Notes under the pieces: generated by a model | The model's database searches: none | Told to the model about the DNA's origin: nothing | Seen by the model: the letters and a program-made list of their open reading frames with translations, nothing else | Shown here: piece by piece, positions 35,301 through 44,575 of the stretch | Numbering within the stretch: the first letter of the stretch is position 1 | Layout of the letters: the number at the start of each line of letters is the position of its first letter | From: Globodera rostochiensis | Taxonomy: Eukaryota; Nematoda; Chromadorea; Rhabditida; Heteroderidae | Direction: 5' to 3' | Length of the DNA: 64,000 nucleotides | NCBI GenBank assembly: GCA_018350325.1 | Contig: JAEVLN010000040.1 | Span: 62,001-126,000 of the forward strand | Position numbers and translations under genes: made by a program

Positions 35301-35896
35301 TCAGTGGCAAGGTCAAAACAAGATGGAGAGCCTAAAATAGCGCATTAACTCACTATCACAAAATCAAACGCCTAAAATTATAAATGTAAAAATGCCAATT
35401 GGGGAGGAGGTCCAATCTGCATAAATCATAGATGGCTAAGGGGGAGGGGGTCAGATCCCCCCCCCCCCCCACCACGTCGCACTCGGGCACTCCCCACTAT
35501 AACAACCTCGCACCAAAATTCCAAAATTTTGAAAAAAAATTTTTTTTCTTAGCGTAGGAAAAGCAAAGAAAGAAACAACATCGCAAGTGTAAAATCTTTG
35601 CTTAAATGAAATAAACTTTAATATATTTAATTTTTTATTTCATTATTCTTTTTTATGTGTAATAAAAATATAATGTTTTAGTGAAGAGGCGCATGCGCAG
35701 GCAATGGTAGCAAGCTTTTGCGGTCGTTCCTTTGATGACGGGGAAACCAATGAAATTGCACAACGCATTCGGAAGGCAACCGCCAGCATTAATATGGAAA
35801 TTGAGGCAAAATGCACAATTAAAAAAAAATTAATTTTAATAAATAATTTTCCAGTCCTTGATGGAGTTCTTGGCCCATAAGGGAGCCATCGGATAG
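26362..35896 (+). CDS. CXC-like cysteine-rich protein fused to an AID/APOBEC-like deaminase domain
   Basis: Exons joined in phase: 26362-26573, 27036-27149, 27619-27806, 28170-28240 (tentative), 28323-28399, 28865-28994, 29047-29123, 29390-29470, 32538-32633, 32973-33102, 33297-33399, 34058-34142, 34252-34345, 34533-34592, 34633-34697, 34743-34816, 34974-35096, 35218-35311, 35682-35805 (GC donor), 35855-35896. The part from 28323 onward is 484 residues. Order: a Gln/Ser/Thr/His-rich head; cysteine blocks CSTDSCPCFATRRMC, CKCSCEAD, CQCAKGKKQCGKKECQC and CKCGGDC; then a deaminase with HVEE (33049-33060), IVIFVSKSPC-FHQD-C (33336-33356) and KFLYPHLNRGDLYTKQG before LQSGIKVEPLLM and DWSAVMDW. HxE plus PC-x4-C are zinc and catalytic motifs of nucleic-acid cytidine deaminases. 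SPC and the LYPH-like strand with the SGI..LM block resemble AID/APOBEC. The cysteine region may bind nucleic acid. The tail is helical. The 5' end is unknown. Confidence 0.8.
30134..32349. mobile_element. hAT-type composite element inside an intron of the deaminase gene
   Basis: Starts TAGGGCTGCTCGAGATTCTC and ends CCCGAGCAGCCCTA, flanked by perfect GCCTCTAT (30126-30133 and 32350-32357). The ends match the autonomous hAT at 55074-57905, but there is no transposase. Nested inside (about 30410-31505) is a second repeat built of GGTACTTTTCGGTACC-type motifs with a tRNA-like box, followed by GGGACGGGACTGGCC tandem units. It sits between exons 29390-29470 and 32538-32633, which still join in phase. 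Non-autonomous, probably mobilised by the related full-length element. Confidence 0.85.
30675..30745 (+). repeat. tRNA-derived (SINE-like) box A/box B segment
   Basis: TAGCTCAGTGGTTA matches the internal A box of tRNA genes and AAGTTCGAGTCCTC matches the B box, 45-50 bases apart. Stems are too weak for a functional tRNA. Inverted copies lie at about 38330-38405 and 42262-42332. A lone A box, TGGCTCAGTGGTTA, is at 30370. Confidence 0.6.
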
Positions 35897-36107
35897 GAAC
35901 AACAGTTGAGAGTGATGTCATGAAGAAAATTTTCATTTTCAATAAACATTGCGTATGTATTTTTGTAAAAAATTCTCACAAAATTTGGCATAAATTGCAA
36001 ATTAATAGTCGATAGTTACCTAAATATTTGTGTGGTGTTGTGGGTTGTTTTCAAAAAGTGAATATAACTCCGCTACCTGTTAACCTTTAAGGTCACCAAT
36101 TATATAT

Positions 36108-36525
36108 AACCTTTTTAGACTACTTTTCTTTTCATAACCGTCCCCTCTGAAATTTAACCGCCCCCTTTGATTTAACCGTCCCCCCTATGCACCGTCCCCC
36201 CTTTGCACAGTACCCTCTCTGCTATCTTCGAACCTTTCTAGACTACTTTTCTTCAAATTCAACCGTCCCCCATCTGCACAGTACCCCTTTGCACAAGTAC
36301 CCCATTTACTATCTTCGAACCTTTTTAGACTACTTTTCTTTTCATAACCGTCCCCCTCTGAAATTTAACCGCCCCCTTTGATTTAACCGTCCCCCCTCTG
36401 CACCGTCCCCCCTTTGCACAGTACCCCCTCTGCTATCTTCGAACCTTTCTAGACTACTTTTTTTCAAATTCAACCGTCCCCCATCTGCTCAGTCCCCCCT
36501 CTGCACAGTCCCCCCCTCTGCACCG
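36108..36525. repeat. Two tandem copies of a 209-bp C-rich repeat
   Basis: The segment beginning AACCTTTTTAGACTACTTTT recurs 209 bp later. Each copy contains a related half starting AACCTTTCTAGACTAC and several ACCGTCCCCC and GCACAGTACCCC strings. Confidence 0.7.
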
Positions 36526-36566
36526 TCCCCCTGTACATTTACTCTGAGCCGTTTCTGATTTCAATT

Positions 36567-36960
36567 AAATGCTCGCCACACCGGGACGAGGACCCGGGCA
36601 GTGACCATGGTCCATTGGACTACGGGTGCCTTAAGTTCACCATGTCAAAAAAATGAGGGCAGACGGTGTCATGTGTTGTACTCGCCTCGTCCCACGACAC
36701 CGTTTGCCTTCGACATGTTGAACACGGGACATACGGTGTATTGATTATCGTTAATTTGTACTTACAGAATTTCAAAAACAAAAATCCGAAAATGGTGTGG
36801 ACCATTGGTCCCAACCCGAGCATGAGCAGGTGAAACCCACCAACTTTAGACGCCAGCGCGTTTAAGCGCAGGCTGCTCGGGTTGGTCACGACCCGCACTG
36901 CGTGAAAGTTGTCCACGAGCGAGGCCCCTACCCCGGGTAATATTTTTTAAAATGTACCGC
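36567..36960 (-). other. GC-rich block with an open minus frame of unknown nature
   Basis: The minus frame reads ASLVDNFHAVRVVTNPSS, LASKVGGFHLLM and LGLGPMVHTIFGFLF. Codon-like texture and higher GC set it apart from its surroundings, but no splice partners or start are convincing and I do not recognise it. It could be an isolated exon, a gene fragment or part of a repeat. Confidence 0.3.
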
Positions 36961-37102
36961 ACATGGCGGTGTAAAACACAATTGGTAACCAATTATGATT
37001 TTTTTTTTTGTAAACCAAAATCACGTTTCGAATTTTAGAATTTTTCATCTTTTTAAGCTTCTAACCCATTTGAATAGTTTTTTCGGATTTTTCTTTGTCT
37101 AT

Positions 37103-38868
37103 GTTTATAAAAATGACATTGTTCAGCTTATACTACTTTTTTTAAATAGATTTTAGCGTCAACAATGGAAATCAAGAAATAAAACCAAGTAAAACAACAA
37201 AAACTTTAACCTGAGGGCTGCTTGTACAACTTCCAAAAGTTAAATGGCGACAAATTTTTTTAAAATTCACATGTTGCAAGTTGCAACATCAATTTAAAAA
37301 GCATTAAAATTACAACGAAAACGCAAGAACGATAAAATTCATGTTTCTTGAATAATTTTTAAGTCGAACGTGTTTTTTGAAAGATTTTGAACTTTTTACT
37401 AAAATGTTCGAGTTCGGGGTTCGGAATGGTCAAGTCTCGTCTCGAGTCCCGCTCGAAAGAAGCTCGAGATTCTCGGTCGGTGGGACGGGACTGGCCGGGA
37501 CGGGACTGGCCCTGGGACGGGACCGGCGGGACGGGACCGGCCGGGACGGGACTGGCGGGACGGGACTGACCCCTACTCGAAAAAAATTGTCGGTACTTTT
37601 TCGGTTTTCGGTACCAAAAATTTTTTAGAGTAATTTTTTAACAAAACTCGTTTATTTTGGAATTTTTGGCTTCATCAATATTTATAATTGAGTTTTGGGA
37701 GATCCGTTCAAGAAAATCAGCATTTCGGCCTGTTCCTGTTCTGTGGCATGGTTTTAATAGTTTTTGGATCAGTTTGAAGAGGGAAGGGGGTCGGCGGTGC
37801 CGATAGGCGCCGTCGGAAAATTTTTTGGAATTTTTAATGGATTTTAAGAAAAATGATCAAAAAATGGCATCGCGGGAGGATGAAAAATTGATCAGAAAAA
37901 AATAGAAAAAATCAAATTTTTGAGAGTTCAAAATTTCCGGACATATTTGAGACCCGAAATTCCGGCGGGTAGTTAATTAGTTGCTAGTGATGCTCGAGAC
38001 TTAAAATTTACCGAGAATTGACCCCGAGACTGTAGACCCAAAAAGCGGAAAACTTTTCTAGGGTTTCGGCTCTATTTAGAATTTAAATGCTCCTTATTTT
38101 TCTCGCTATTTTTTGACACCAACTTTATTTGGTAAATTTTATAATGTTGAAAGAATATGCAAAAGTTTTTAATTTAGCTTAAATATTTTAAAAATCAAAA
38201 TTTTTAGAAATTGTTTCCTTTGCCATGGAGTTAATTAAAAGACACAAATACTTATACAGCCGGGGGTTGACCCCCGGGCAAGCACATCAATCACCACACA
38301 CCACCAGGGTATTCAATCAAAAGAATATAAAATAACTTGACTCGAGGACTCGAACTTAAGACAAAAATGAACTTTGCCAAACAGTTTAACCACTGAGCTA
38401 CATGAGATTAAGCACATCAAAAGAAAAAATTCAAATATATTACCACATTTTTCCGTTCGGTAATTTTTTCGGGAATCAAATTTTGTTCGGTCGGTACCTT
38501 CGGTTCTCTAAAAGTTTCGGTCGGTACTTTTCGGTAAAGTACCGAAAAAGTACCGGTACCGAAAACCATCGGTACTTTCCGAAAAGGTTCGGTCGGTACT
38601 TTTCGGAAAAGTACCGAAGCCTGAGTACCGAAAAGTACCGAAAAAGCCTCGGTACTTTCCCGTACCGTCCGATCTCTATAGATAAGTTAGAGTCGAGATA
38701 ACCACTGAGCCACATGAGCACTGGGGGACGATTTTGTGCAAAATATTAAATTAAGGATTTCTAATTTGTCATTGTATTTTTCAAATCTTTCAGGCTCAAA
38801 ATTCTATAATGAATTCTCACCAAAAAAATCAATCTTCACCAGTGCAAAAAAGTCTCGTTTTCCGAGAC
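37103..38868. repeat. Inverted, near-identical copy of 30215-31978
   Basis: Reads as the reverse complement of the intronic hAT-type element almost base for base, with a few single-base or short differences, for example one extra G where the left copy has TTATCTGACT. It includes the nested GGTACC-rich repeat, the tRNA-like boxes and the GGGACGGGACTGG units. It extends further than the left copy towards 37027, with sequence also seen at 17560-17600, and lacks the outer 80 or so bases of the hAT end. The high identity suggests a recent event or an assembly effect. Confidence 0.9.
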
Positions 38869-38871
38869 CAC

Positions 38872-39157
38872 GGCGTATGTGCGATGACGGGCGGAAAGGT
38901 CAATCCTCAACTATTCACCAAAAGACAGAATGCCTCGAGGGAACGGCGGGGGAAAGGGGTGGACAGTGGAAATGGGGTCAGGGGACAAAAAGCCAAAGAC
39001 AAATATGAAATGGGATTATTTGAACTCCCCAACAATTAGAAAGGCATAAAATGACACTTAAGAATTTTGTAAGCTTAAGCGGAGCTTTTAATTAGTGTAA
39101 TAAAAAATAATATTAACAGACCAATAATAAGTAGACAAAGGACAACAAATATCTAAT
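38872..39157 (+). pseudogene. Rearranged partial copy of the CXC exon and following intron
   Basis: ACGGCGTATGTGCGATGA matches the end part of the exon at 28366-28383. It is joined directly to a copy of 28527-28793 (GGGCGGAAAGGTCAATCC to GACAACAAATATCT), with about 140 bp between them deleted. It abuts the inverted repeat arm. One base differs in the stretch AATATTAACAGACC. It is not expected to be coding. Confidence 0.85.
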
Positions 39158-39658
39158 TAAAAATTGATCATACGGATTTTATTAAAAAATATATTTGCCC
39201 ATCTTTTAATTGTTTTCAAATATGAAAAACATTTTTTATGCGTGTGTCGGCATATTATTTGCATATTAGGAATTGATTTTTGAAATTTTGTTTATTTAGT
39301 CTTTTTAATTTATGTGGGTTATTATTTAATGATTCTAATAAAATTCGAAATTAACTAATTTGAAATCCTATTTTTTTCAAATACCGTCAAACAATTTTTG
39401 TGAGGCCGGTATCAACCTGTTTAAAATTTCACTAGTAAATTTCATTTACAGATGTAAAATCACAAAGAATCCTGAGATCATATCATTAAAAAATAACCAC
39501 ATAAATTAAAAAGACTAAATAAACAAAATTTCAAAAATCAATTCCTAATATGCAAATAATATGCCGACACACGCATAAAAAATGTTTTTCATATTTGAAA
39601 ACAATTAAAAGATGGGCAAATATATTTTTTAATAAAATCCGTATGATCAATTTTTAAT
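39156..39658. repeat. Foldback repeat with arms of about 175 bp
   Basis: The left arm, from ATTAAAAATTGATCATACGG, and the right arm, ending CCGTATGATCAATTTTTAAT, are near-perfect inverted copies separated by about 150 bp. The arms include GCGTGTGTCGGCATATTATT and its complement. This fits a foldback or MITE-like element; target duplications are not clear. Confidence 0.8.
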
Positions 39659-39834
39659 GTTGTCCGATCAATCAAAATATTGTCAGATTCGCCCCCCTCT
39701 CTAGTTAAAGATTGACTTTTTGGGGAGAATTCATTACACTATCTGAGCTTGAAAGTTTTGAAATGTCATAATGACAAATCAATTTCAAAAAAGGTTAATG
39801 ATATATCTTTTGCAAATGTTTGCATTCAGTTGTT

Positions 39835-39910
39835 CTATGGCTTAGTGGTTAGATTCTGGCTCATAAGTTATTTATCGTGAGTTTTACTCCCTCACTGATA
39901 ATCCATTTTA
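39835..39910 (+). repeat. tRNA-like box A segment
   Basis: TGGCTTAGTGGTTAGATTCTGG resembles a tRNA D-arm, and GAGTTTTACTCC 45 bases later is a weak B box. It is probably a tRNA-derived repeat rather than a functional tRNA. Confidence 0.35.
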
Positions 39911-40337
39911 TTTTTTTTCTACCAAGATTTTTCAGTGACCTCAAACGCTCGACCGTTTAATTTTTTCAAATTAATTTTGATCGGTCTTAAACTCCGAATT
40001 CTACCACAAACGGGCTAAAATAGGGGGATGGGACCAAAGGAACATTTGACGACCCGTAGCCCTACGGATGGAAATATTATAAGTTAAAGTCGACCGGCCG
40101 CTTAAATTAGAGCATTGGAATACATTTTGTTTTTTATCATTGGATAAGGCAAGCTCTGCGGCCTGAAAATGTTTTTGAATTAAAGGCTCAAAAAATAAAT
40201 ATTTACCCTTTCAACGGCATTCCGTTCATATTTCTGCAACAAAAAAGGCCCAAATATGGCAAAAAAAAGAAAAGGTGATTACAACAAAAATATATAGATA
40301 CTGTATTTATGACTATGACCGTAGAATGGAGATCATT

Positions 40338-41243
40338 TTATGATGGGTCATCAATCGATCGTTGTTTTTGTTGTTCAAATAGTCTTTGGCACAACGCTTC
40401 AAAGTCCTGTGGGAATCGGTTGTGCAGCGTGTTGCCGGGCCAACCGCGCGGGATGTGCTCGGGCCGGCAGCCCTGCATCAGCACAACGCGAAAGCGGCGA
40501 TTCTGATTGCCGTTGAGCAGCACCTAAAAGTCAATTTATTTGTGATCATAAAGTTTTGGAAAACGATCTGCTGATCGTTTCATGCTATTGTTGGGCTCAT
40601 CTGATCAGAAACTATTCTAACAAATTTTTGCCTGCGAACATGCCGACCTCGTTGAATGTCATCTGGCGCAGGTACAGCTTCATCCTGACCCTCTGATCGA
40701 TCTGTTGCTGATCATTCACCGCCAACTGATCAGCGAGTGACGAAGCGCCTTCGGTTGCACTGATCAGGTCAGCGTAGTTGGGGCTCAGCTCCATCACCAC
40801 CTGATCAGCCCGATCAAAATGCCTGGACACCGAGCCAAGAAGATCCTGATCACATATGCACTGATCAACATCGACAACCTGCAGAAATTTAAATTTAAAA
40901 ACTCGAAATCTGACGAAAAAAATTCTGAATTTGAGGTCGATTCCATCAAGGTCTAGGCACTTATTTTGGTTAAGAACACCGGTTTTTAGTCCTGCCAACT
41001 TACTTTGATGCCCTCCTCTTTGGCGTAAATTTCCAAATTTTTGATCAACAATCGATGAAATTTTTTGAGGTCCCGGTTTTTGACATTTTCGTGATGGAGG
41101 ATGAGGATGAAGCGTTGTTGCTGGTGAACACCGATCGCCGCACTGACCGATCGGGCAAAAGCGGTTGAGGAACTGATCGAGTCGGACGCGCTGATCAGTG
41201 CCGAGTCCATCCGCGCAGGTCGATGACGGCACTCCGTGGCCAT
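40338..41243 (-). CDS. SEFIR-domain protein (IL-17 receptor/Act1-like signalling family)
   Basis: Exons on the minus strand: 41243-41004, 40878-40648, 40523-40338. Phase-0 junctions give 218 residues plus stop. The domain shows RFILILHHENVKNRD (first strand), FHRLLIKNLEIYAKEEGIKV, DVDQ, the helix HFDRADQVVMELSPNY and the C-terminal strand-turn block RRFRVVLMQGCRPEHIPRGW with PGNT. This is the alpha/beta layout of TIR-like SEFIR domains, where the last block resembles the PVLxP...HVPxWLxNT segment of Act1/CIKS. SEFIR proteins pass IL-17-type signals in the cytosol; nematodes have such receptors and an Act1-like adaptor (family knowledge). The first Met used is only the first one available: 28 bases upstream lies an assembly gap, so the N-terminus may be missing. 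Adaptor or receptor tail cannot be decided. Confidence 0.7.
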
Positions 41244-41271
41244 GGGACTTAAAATTGCAAATGTTCAAAGG

Positions 41272-41281
41272 NNNNNNNNNN
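41272..41281. other. Assembly gap (10 N)
   Basis: Ten N bases. The fixed small size suggests a placeholder gap of unknown true length next to the 5' end of the SEFIR gene. Confidence 0.99.
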
Positions 41282-41600
41282 TCCCGAACCCTTATCCCAG
41301 AGGGCTTAACCCGAAACCCTTACCACAAACCCTTTGGTTCAAAAACCAATTCAACAGGTTCGCGATGAAATGGGAATAGACCCTTCACAGGTCAACGATG
41401 GGATGGGACCTCTAGAATACGGGACTCAAAAGGTCCACGATGGGATAAGGGTTCACCCCCGAACCCTTATCCCAAACCCTTTGGTTCAAAAACCAGTTCA
41501 ACAGGCTCACGATGAAACGGGAATAAACCCTTCAACAGGTCCGCGAGAGGACGGGACTCAATGGTACTCAATAGGCCCACGATGGGACGGGGTTCCCACG
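41282..41600. repeat. Degenerate tandem repeat of AACCCTTATCCC-type units
   Basis: CCCGAACCCTTATCCC, CAAACCCTTTGGTTCAAAAACC and TTCAACAGGTTCGCGATGAA recur with variation two to three times. A G run lies at about 41604-41612. Confidence 0.6.
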
Positions 41601-41624
41601 AGGGGGGGGGGTATTTCACTACTG

Positions 41625-42545
41625 GTTCGGTCGGTACTTTTCGGTAAAAAACCGAAAAAGTACCGATACCGAAAAAAATTGTCGGTACTTTTTCGGATTT
41701 CGGTACCAAATTTTTTTAGTAATTTTTTAACAAAAATCGTTTATTTCGGAATTTTTGGTCAATATTTATAATTGCGTTTGGAAAGCTTGAGGTTGATGAA
41801 AATCAGCATTTCGGCCTGTTCCGGTTCTGTGGCAAGATTTTTAATTTAGTTTAGTTTTAAGGGGGGGGAGGAAATTTTTTTGAATTTTTGATAGAAAAAA
41901 TAGACCAAAAATGCATCACGGAAGAGCAAAAAATAAAATAATTAAAAATAAATCAACTTTTCTCGGGCCGAGACTTTTTCAAAAAATTAATTTTATTAAA
42001 TGTTCCTTATTTTTCGCTATTTTTTGGCACCAACATTATTTGGTGAATTTTTTAATGTTGAAGTAAATTTGCTGGAATAAAAAATAAAAAATTTCTAGGT
42101 TACCTTAATATTTTAAAAATCTGAAATTTTTTAAAAAATTTTTAGAAGTTGTTTTCTTTCCATGAAGTTAATTGAAAGACAGAAAAAAATATTTACACAC
42201 TCGGGGGTTTGAAACTTGGCCAACCCACATCACTCACCATAATAAAAAGGAATTTCAGTCAAGGACTCGAAGTTAAGACAAAAATGGACTTTGCCAAACA
42301 GTTTAACCACTGAGCTACGTGAGATTGATTACGCAGGATCAATGAAAAAATTCAAATATATTACCACATTTTTACGTTCGGCACTTTTTCGGGAATCAAA
42401 TTTTGTTCGGTCGGTACCTTCGGTTCTCTAAAAGTTTCGGTCGGTATTTTTCGGTAAAATACCGAAAAAGTACCGGTACCGAATTGTACCGAAAAAATCC
42501 CAAAATGTTCGGTCGGTACTTTCCCGTACCGACCGAACACTATTT
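41625..42545. repeat. Third, diverged copy of the GGTACC-rich nested repeat
   Basis: Starts TTCGGTCGGTACTTTTCGG and ends GGTACTTTCCCGTACCGACC. The interior follows the order of 37.58-38.69 kb (CGTTTATTTCGGAATTTTTGG, GAAAATCAGCATTTCGGCC, ACCACTGAGCTACGTGAG) but with many differences. This copy stands alone, which defines the nested element's own ends. Confidence 0.75.
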
Positions 42546-42703
42546 AAATCCCCATCTTTTAAATTAAATTTTATATGTTTTGGGATTTGAGGTGCTAAAA
42601 ATCTCGTTTTACGTACATATTTAGGTTCTAAAACCCATTAAAATAGGTGCCAAAAGCCCAAGAAATGCCAAAAATTTGTTTTAATTGCATTTTTCTATAG
42701 TAT

Positions 42704-43448
42704 TTAAATAAAATGCCAATTTGGTGCTAAAAAGTCCAAAAATACCAAATTTCTAAAACACCGATTTTGGTTTAGATTAAAAATCATCTCAAAGATTGAA
42801 CCTGCAATAATCGGATGCTTTAACACACTAATGGATTTGTACAATTTGTACATTAATTGTGCCATAGGCCTGTCGAGCTCGTCAACCGTTTTCAAAAGCT
42901 CAAATTCGTCGATCATACATGCTCTTATTGATGGCAACAAATTATTTTTGGCACTTTTTTGATTCTCGGCACTTTTCTTTTTTGGAGATAAACTAAACCC
43001 TCGTCGAAGACCTGCACTGTTGTTGGATAGCCTTCGAAAAAAGCCTAAAAATATTTAAGATTTCTGTGCTGCTTCTTTTTTAAAATAATTTTTAATATTT
43101 CAATTTTTTGTTTAAATACCACATTTTTGTTGTGCCAAATAGTCAAACGCCTTCCCGATCACAATGTACCGCTCGCTCAAATCACAAACGAACTGCTTCA
43201 ACTAGAGGTACGAATTAAGGTATAATTTTGTTTAAGTTTTATGATTTTCAAACTCTCGAGATTTTGATTACCTCAATATTGCCGTTTCCATTGCTCAGCT
43301 CGTTGCTGTTCTTGTACAAGGTCATCAGCACATTATTGCCCGGCACATCGAATTCTTCGTCCTCCAGCGGATCGTGGCATTTGAAATTGCCGCACACTGC
43401 GCCAATCAACACAAAACAGAATGCCAAAGAAATGAATATTGCCGTCAT
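42704..43448 (-). CDS. Putative secreted protein, unrecognised
   Basis: Exons on the minus strand: 43448-43272, 43201-43120, 43045-42704, or the last one ending at 42802 if a GT there is used. The start MTAIFISLAFCFVLIGAVCG is a clear signal-peptide-like segment with cleavage likely after VCG. The mature part has an acidic stretch (DPLEDEEFDVPG), KQFVCDLSERYIVIGKAFDY, a basic segment SLSPKKKSAENQKSAKN and a helical region with DEFELLKTVDELDRPM. Read through, it gives about 198 residues. I do not recognise the family. In a plant-parasitic nematode a secreted orphan protein is an effector candidate, but nothing here shows gland expression. The 3' end is the uncertain part. Confidence 0.6.
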
Positions 43449-44575
43449 TTCAGTGCTTAGGTAATTGATTTTTAATTGAGTTAATATTTTTAATAAAAAT
43501 ACGAATAAAAAACTTTTTTATTTTTACTACATTTATTTAAGAATATCAATTTAAAATATACATAAGAGAATTTGTTGATGGCATGGCACATTTGTTAGTT
43601 TAATCGATTAGGTAAATATTTATGGCAATTCCAAAACAATGGAATATGTGCATTTTTAATAATCACATAAGCCAGCCAAATGACGTCCTTGTGTGGCATC
43701 GATTAAATCTGTTCAATCGCAAAATGATGTAATTAATGTTAAATTGTATTAATAACGCATTTCGTAATATGAAAGCTTTACCGTCGAGAGTGCGTAAAAT
43801 TTTTTGTTTATAAATTTTAAAAATTTTGAATGCTTTTGTTAACCAAAAAAATGTTGAAACCGTTTTTTCTTAGAATGCCAATGATATAATTTGAATTCAA
43901 ATTTTAATTTGCAATCATTTATGTGACAAAATGTCTCCAAATAATATTAAAATTTTATAAATCTGTTTAAAAAATTGAGTCCAGTTTATTCACTGGCATT
44001 TGGTTTGTACTTTTTGTGCGATTTTGCCGATTCCAAATGGAAGAATGAAGGATTGAGGAGGGGTTGCGGTGAAAAATGAAATATTTTGATTTAATCATAA
44101 AGTCTAGGCTTTAAAATGGGCGTGTTTCTATTATAATTCAATTTGTTAATTTATTTCTAACACCATTTATGCGATTGAAATGCCGACAAAAAGGCTCCAT
44201 CATATAACATATTATAAAATTTTGAAGCAAATTCCATTCTCTGAGGTAAAACCGACCGTGAACAACCCTATTTTTTAGGTTAAAATAATTTTTTATTATT
44301 CATTTTATACCTTTTATTTTAAATTTTAGCAAGAATTATTGTAAGAGCGTATTTTACTCATTCCACGCCAATCAAAAAAATTCTATCCATTGAACACATA
44401 TTGTTTCCAAGCGAATGCATAAAAGAGACAATTTATCCAATAAAAAATTTAAGTTAGCCAAACAAATTCAAACGCAATAAAACGAAAATGTGTTAAAAAA
44501 AGAAAATGCCAAATTTCTGTATTAAATATTAACTCATCGAAAACCAAACAAAAGCAAATCATTTTTTAGTTGCTT
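43449..44575. other. Intergenic stretch with no gene seen
   Basis: AT-rich DNA between two minus-strand genes. It should contain the promoter of the secreted-protein gene, but no motif stands out. Confidence 0.5.

Noticed and set aside
35218..35348. Deaminase gene ending at the TAA at 35346
   Set aside because: A GT donor at 35312 joins in phase to two further exons (35682-35805 and 35855-35896) with a helical tail; the earlier stop may be an alternative end but the longer form is preferred.
36620..36916. Confident protein-coding call for the 98-codon minus frame
   Set aside because: No family resemblance and no splice partners; kept only as an unexplained GC-rich block.
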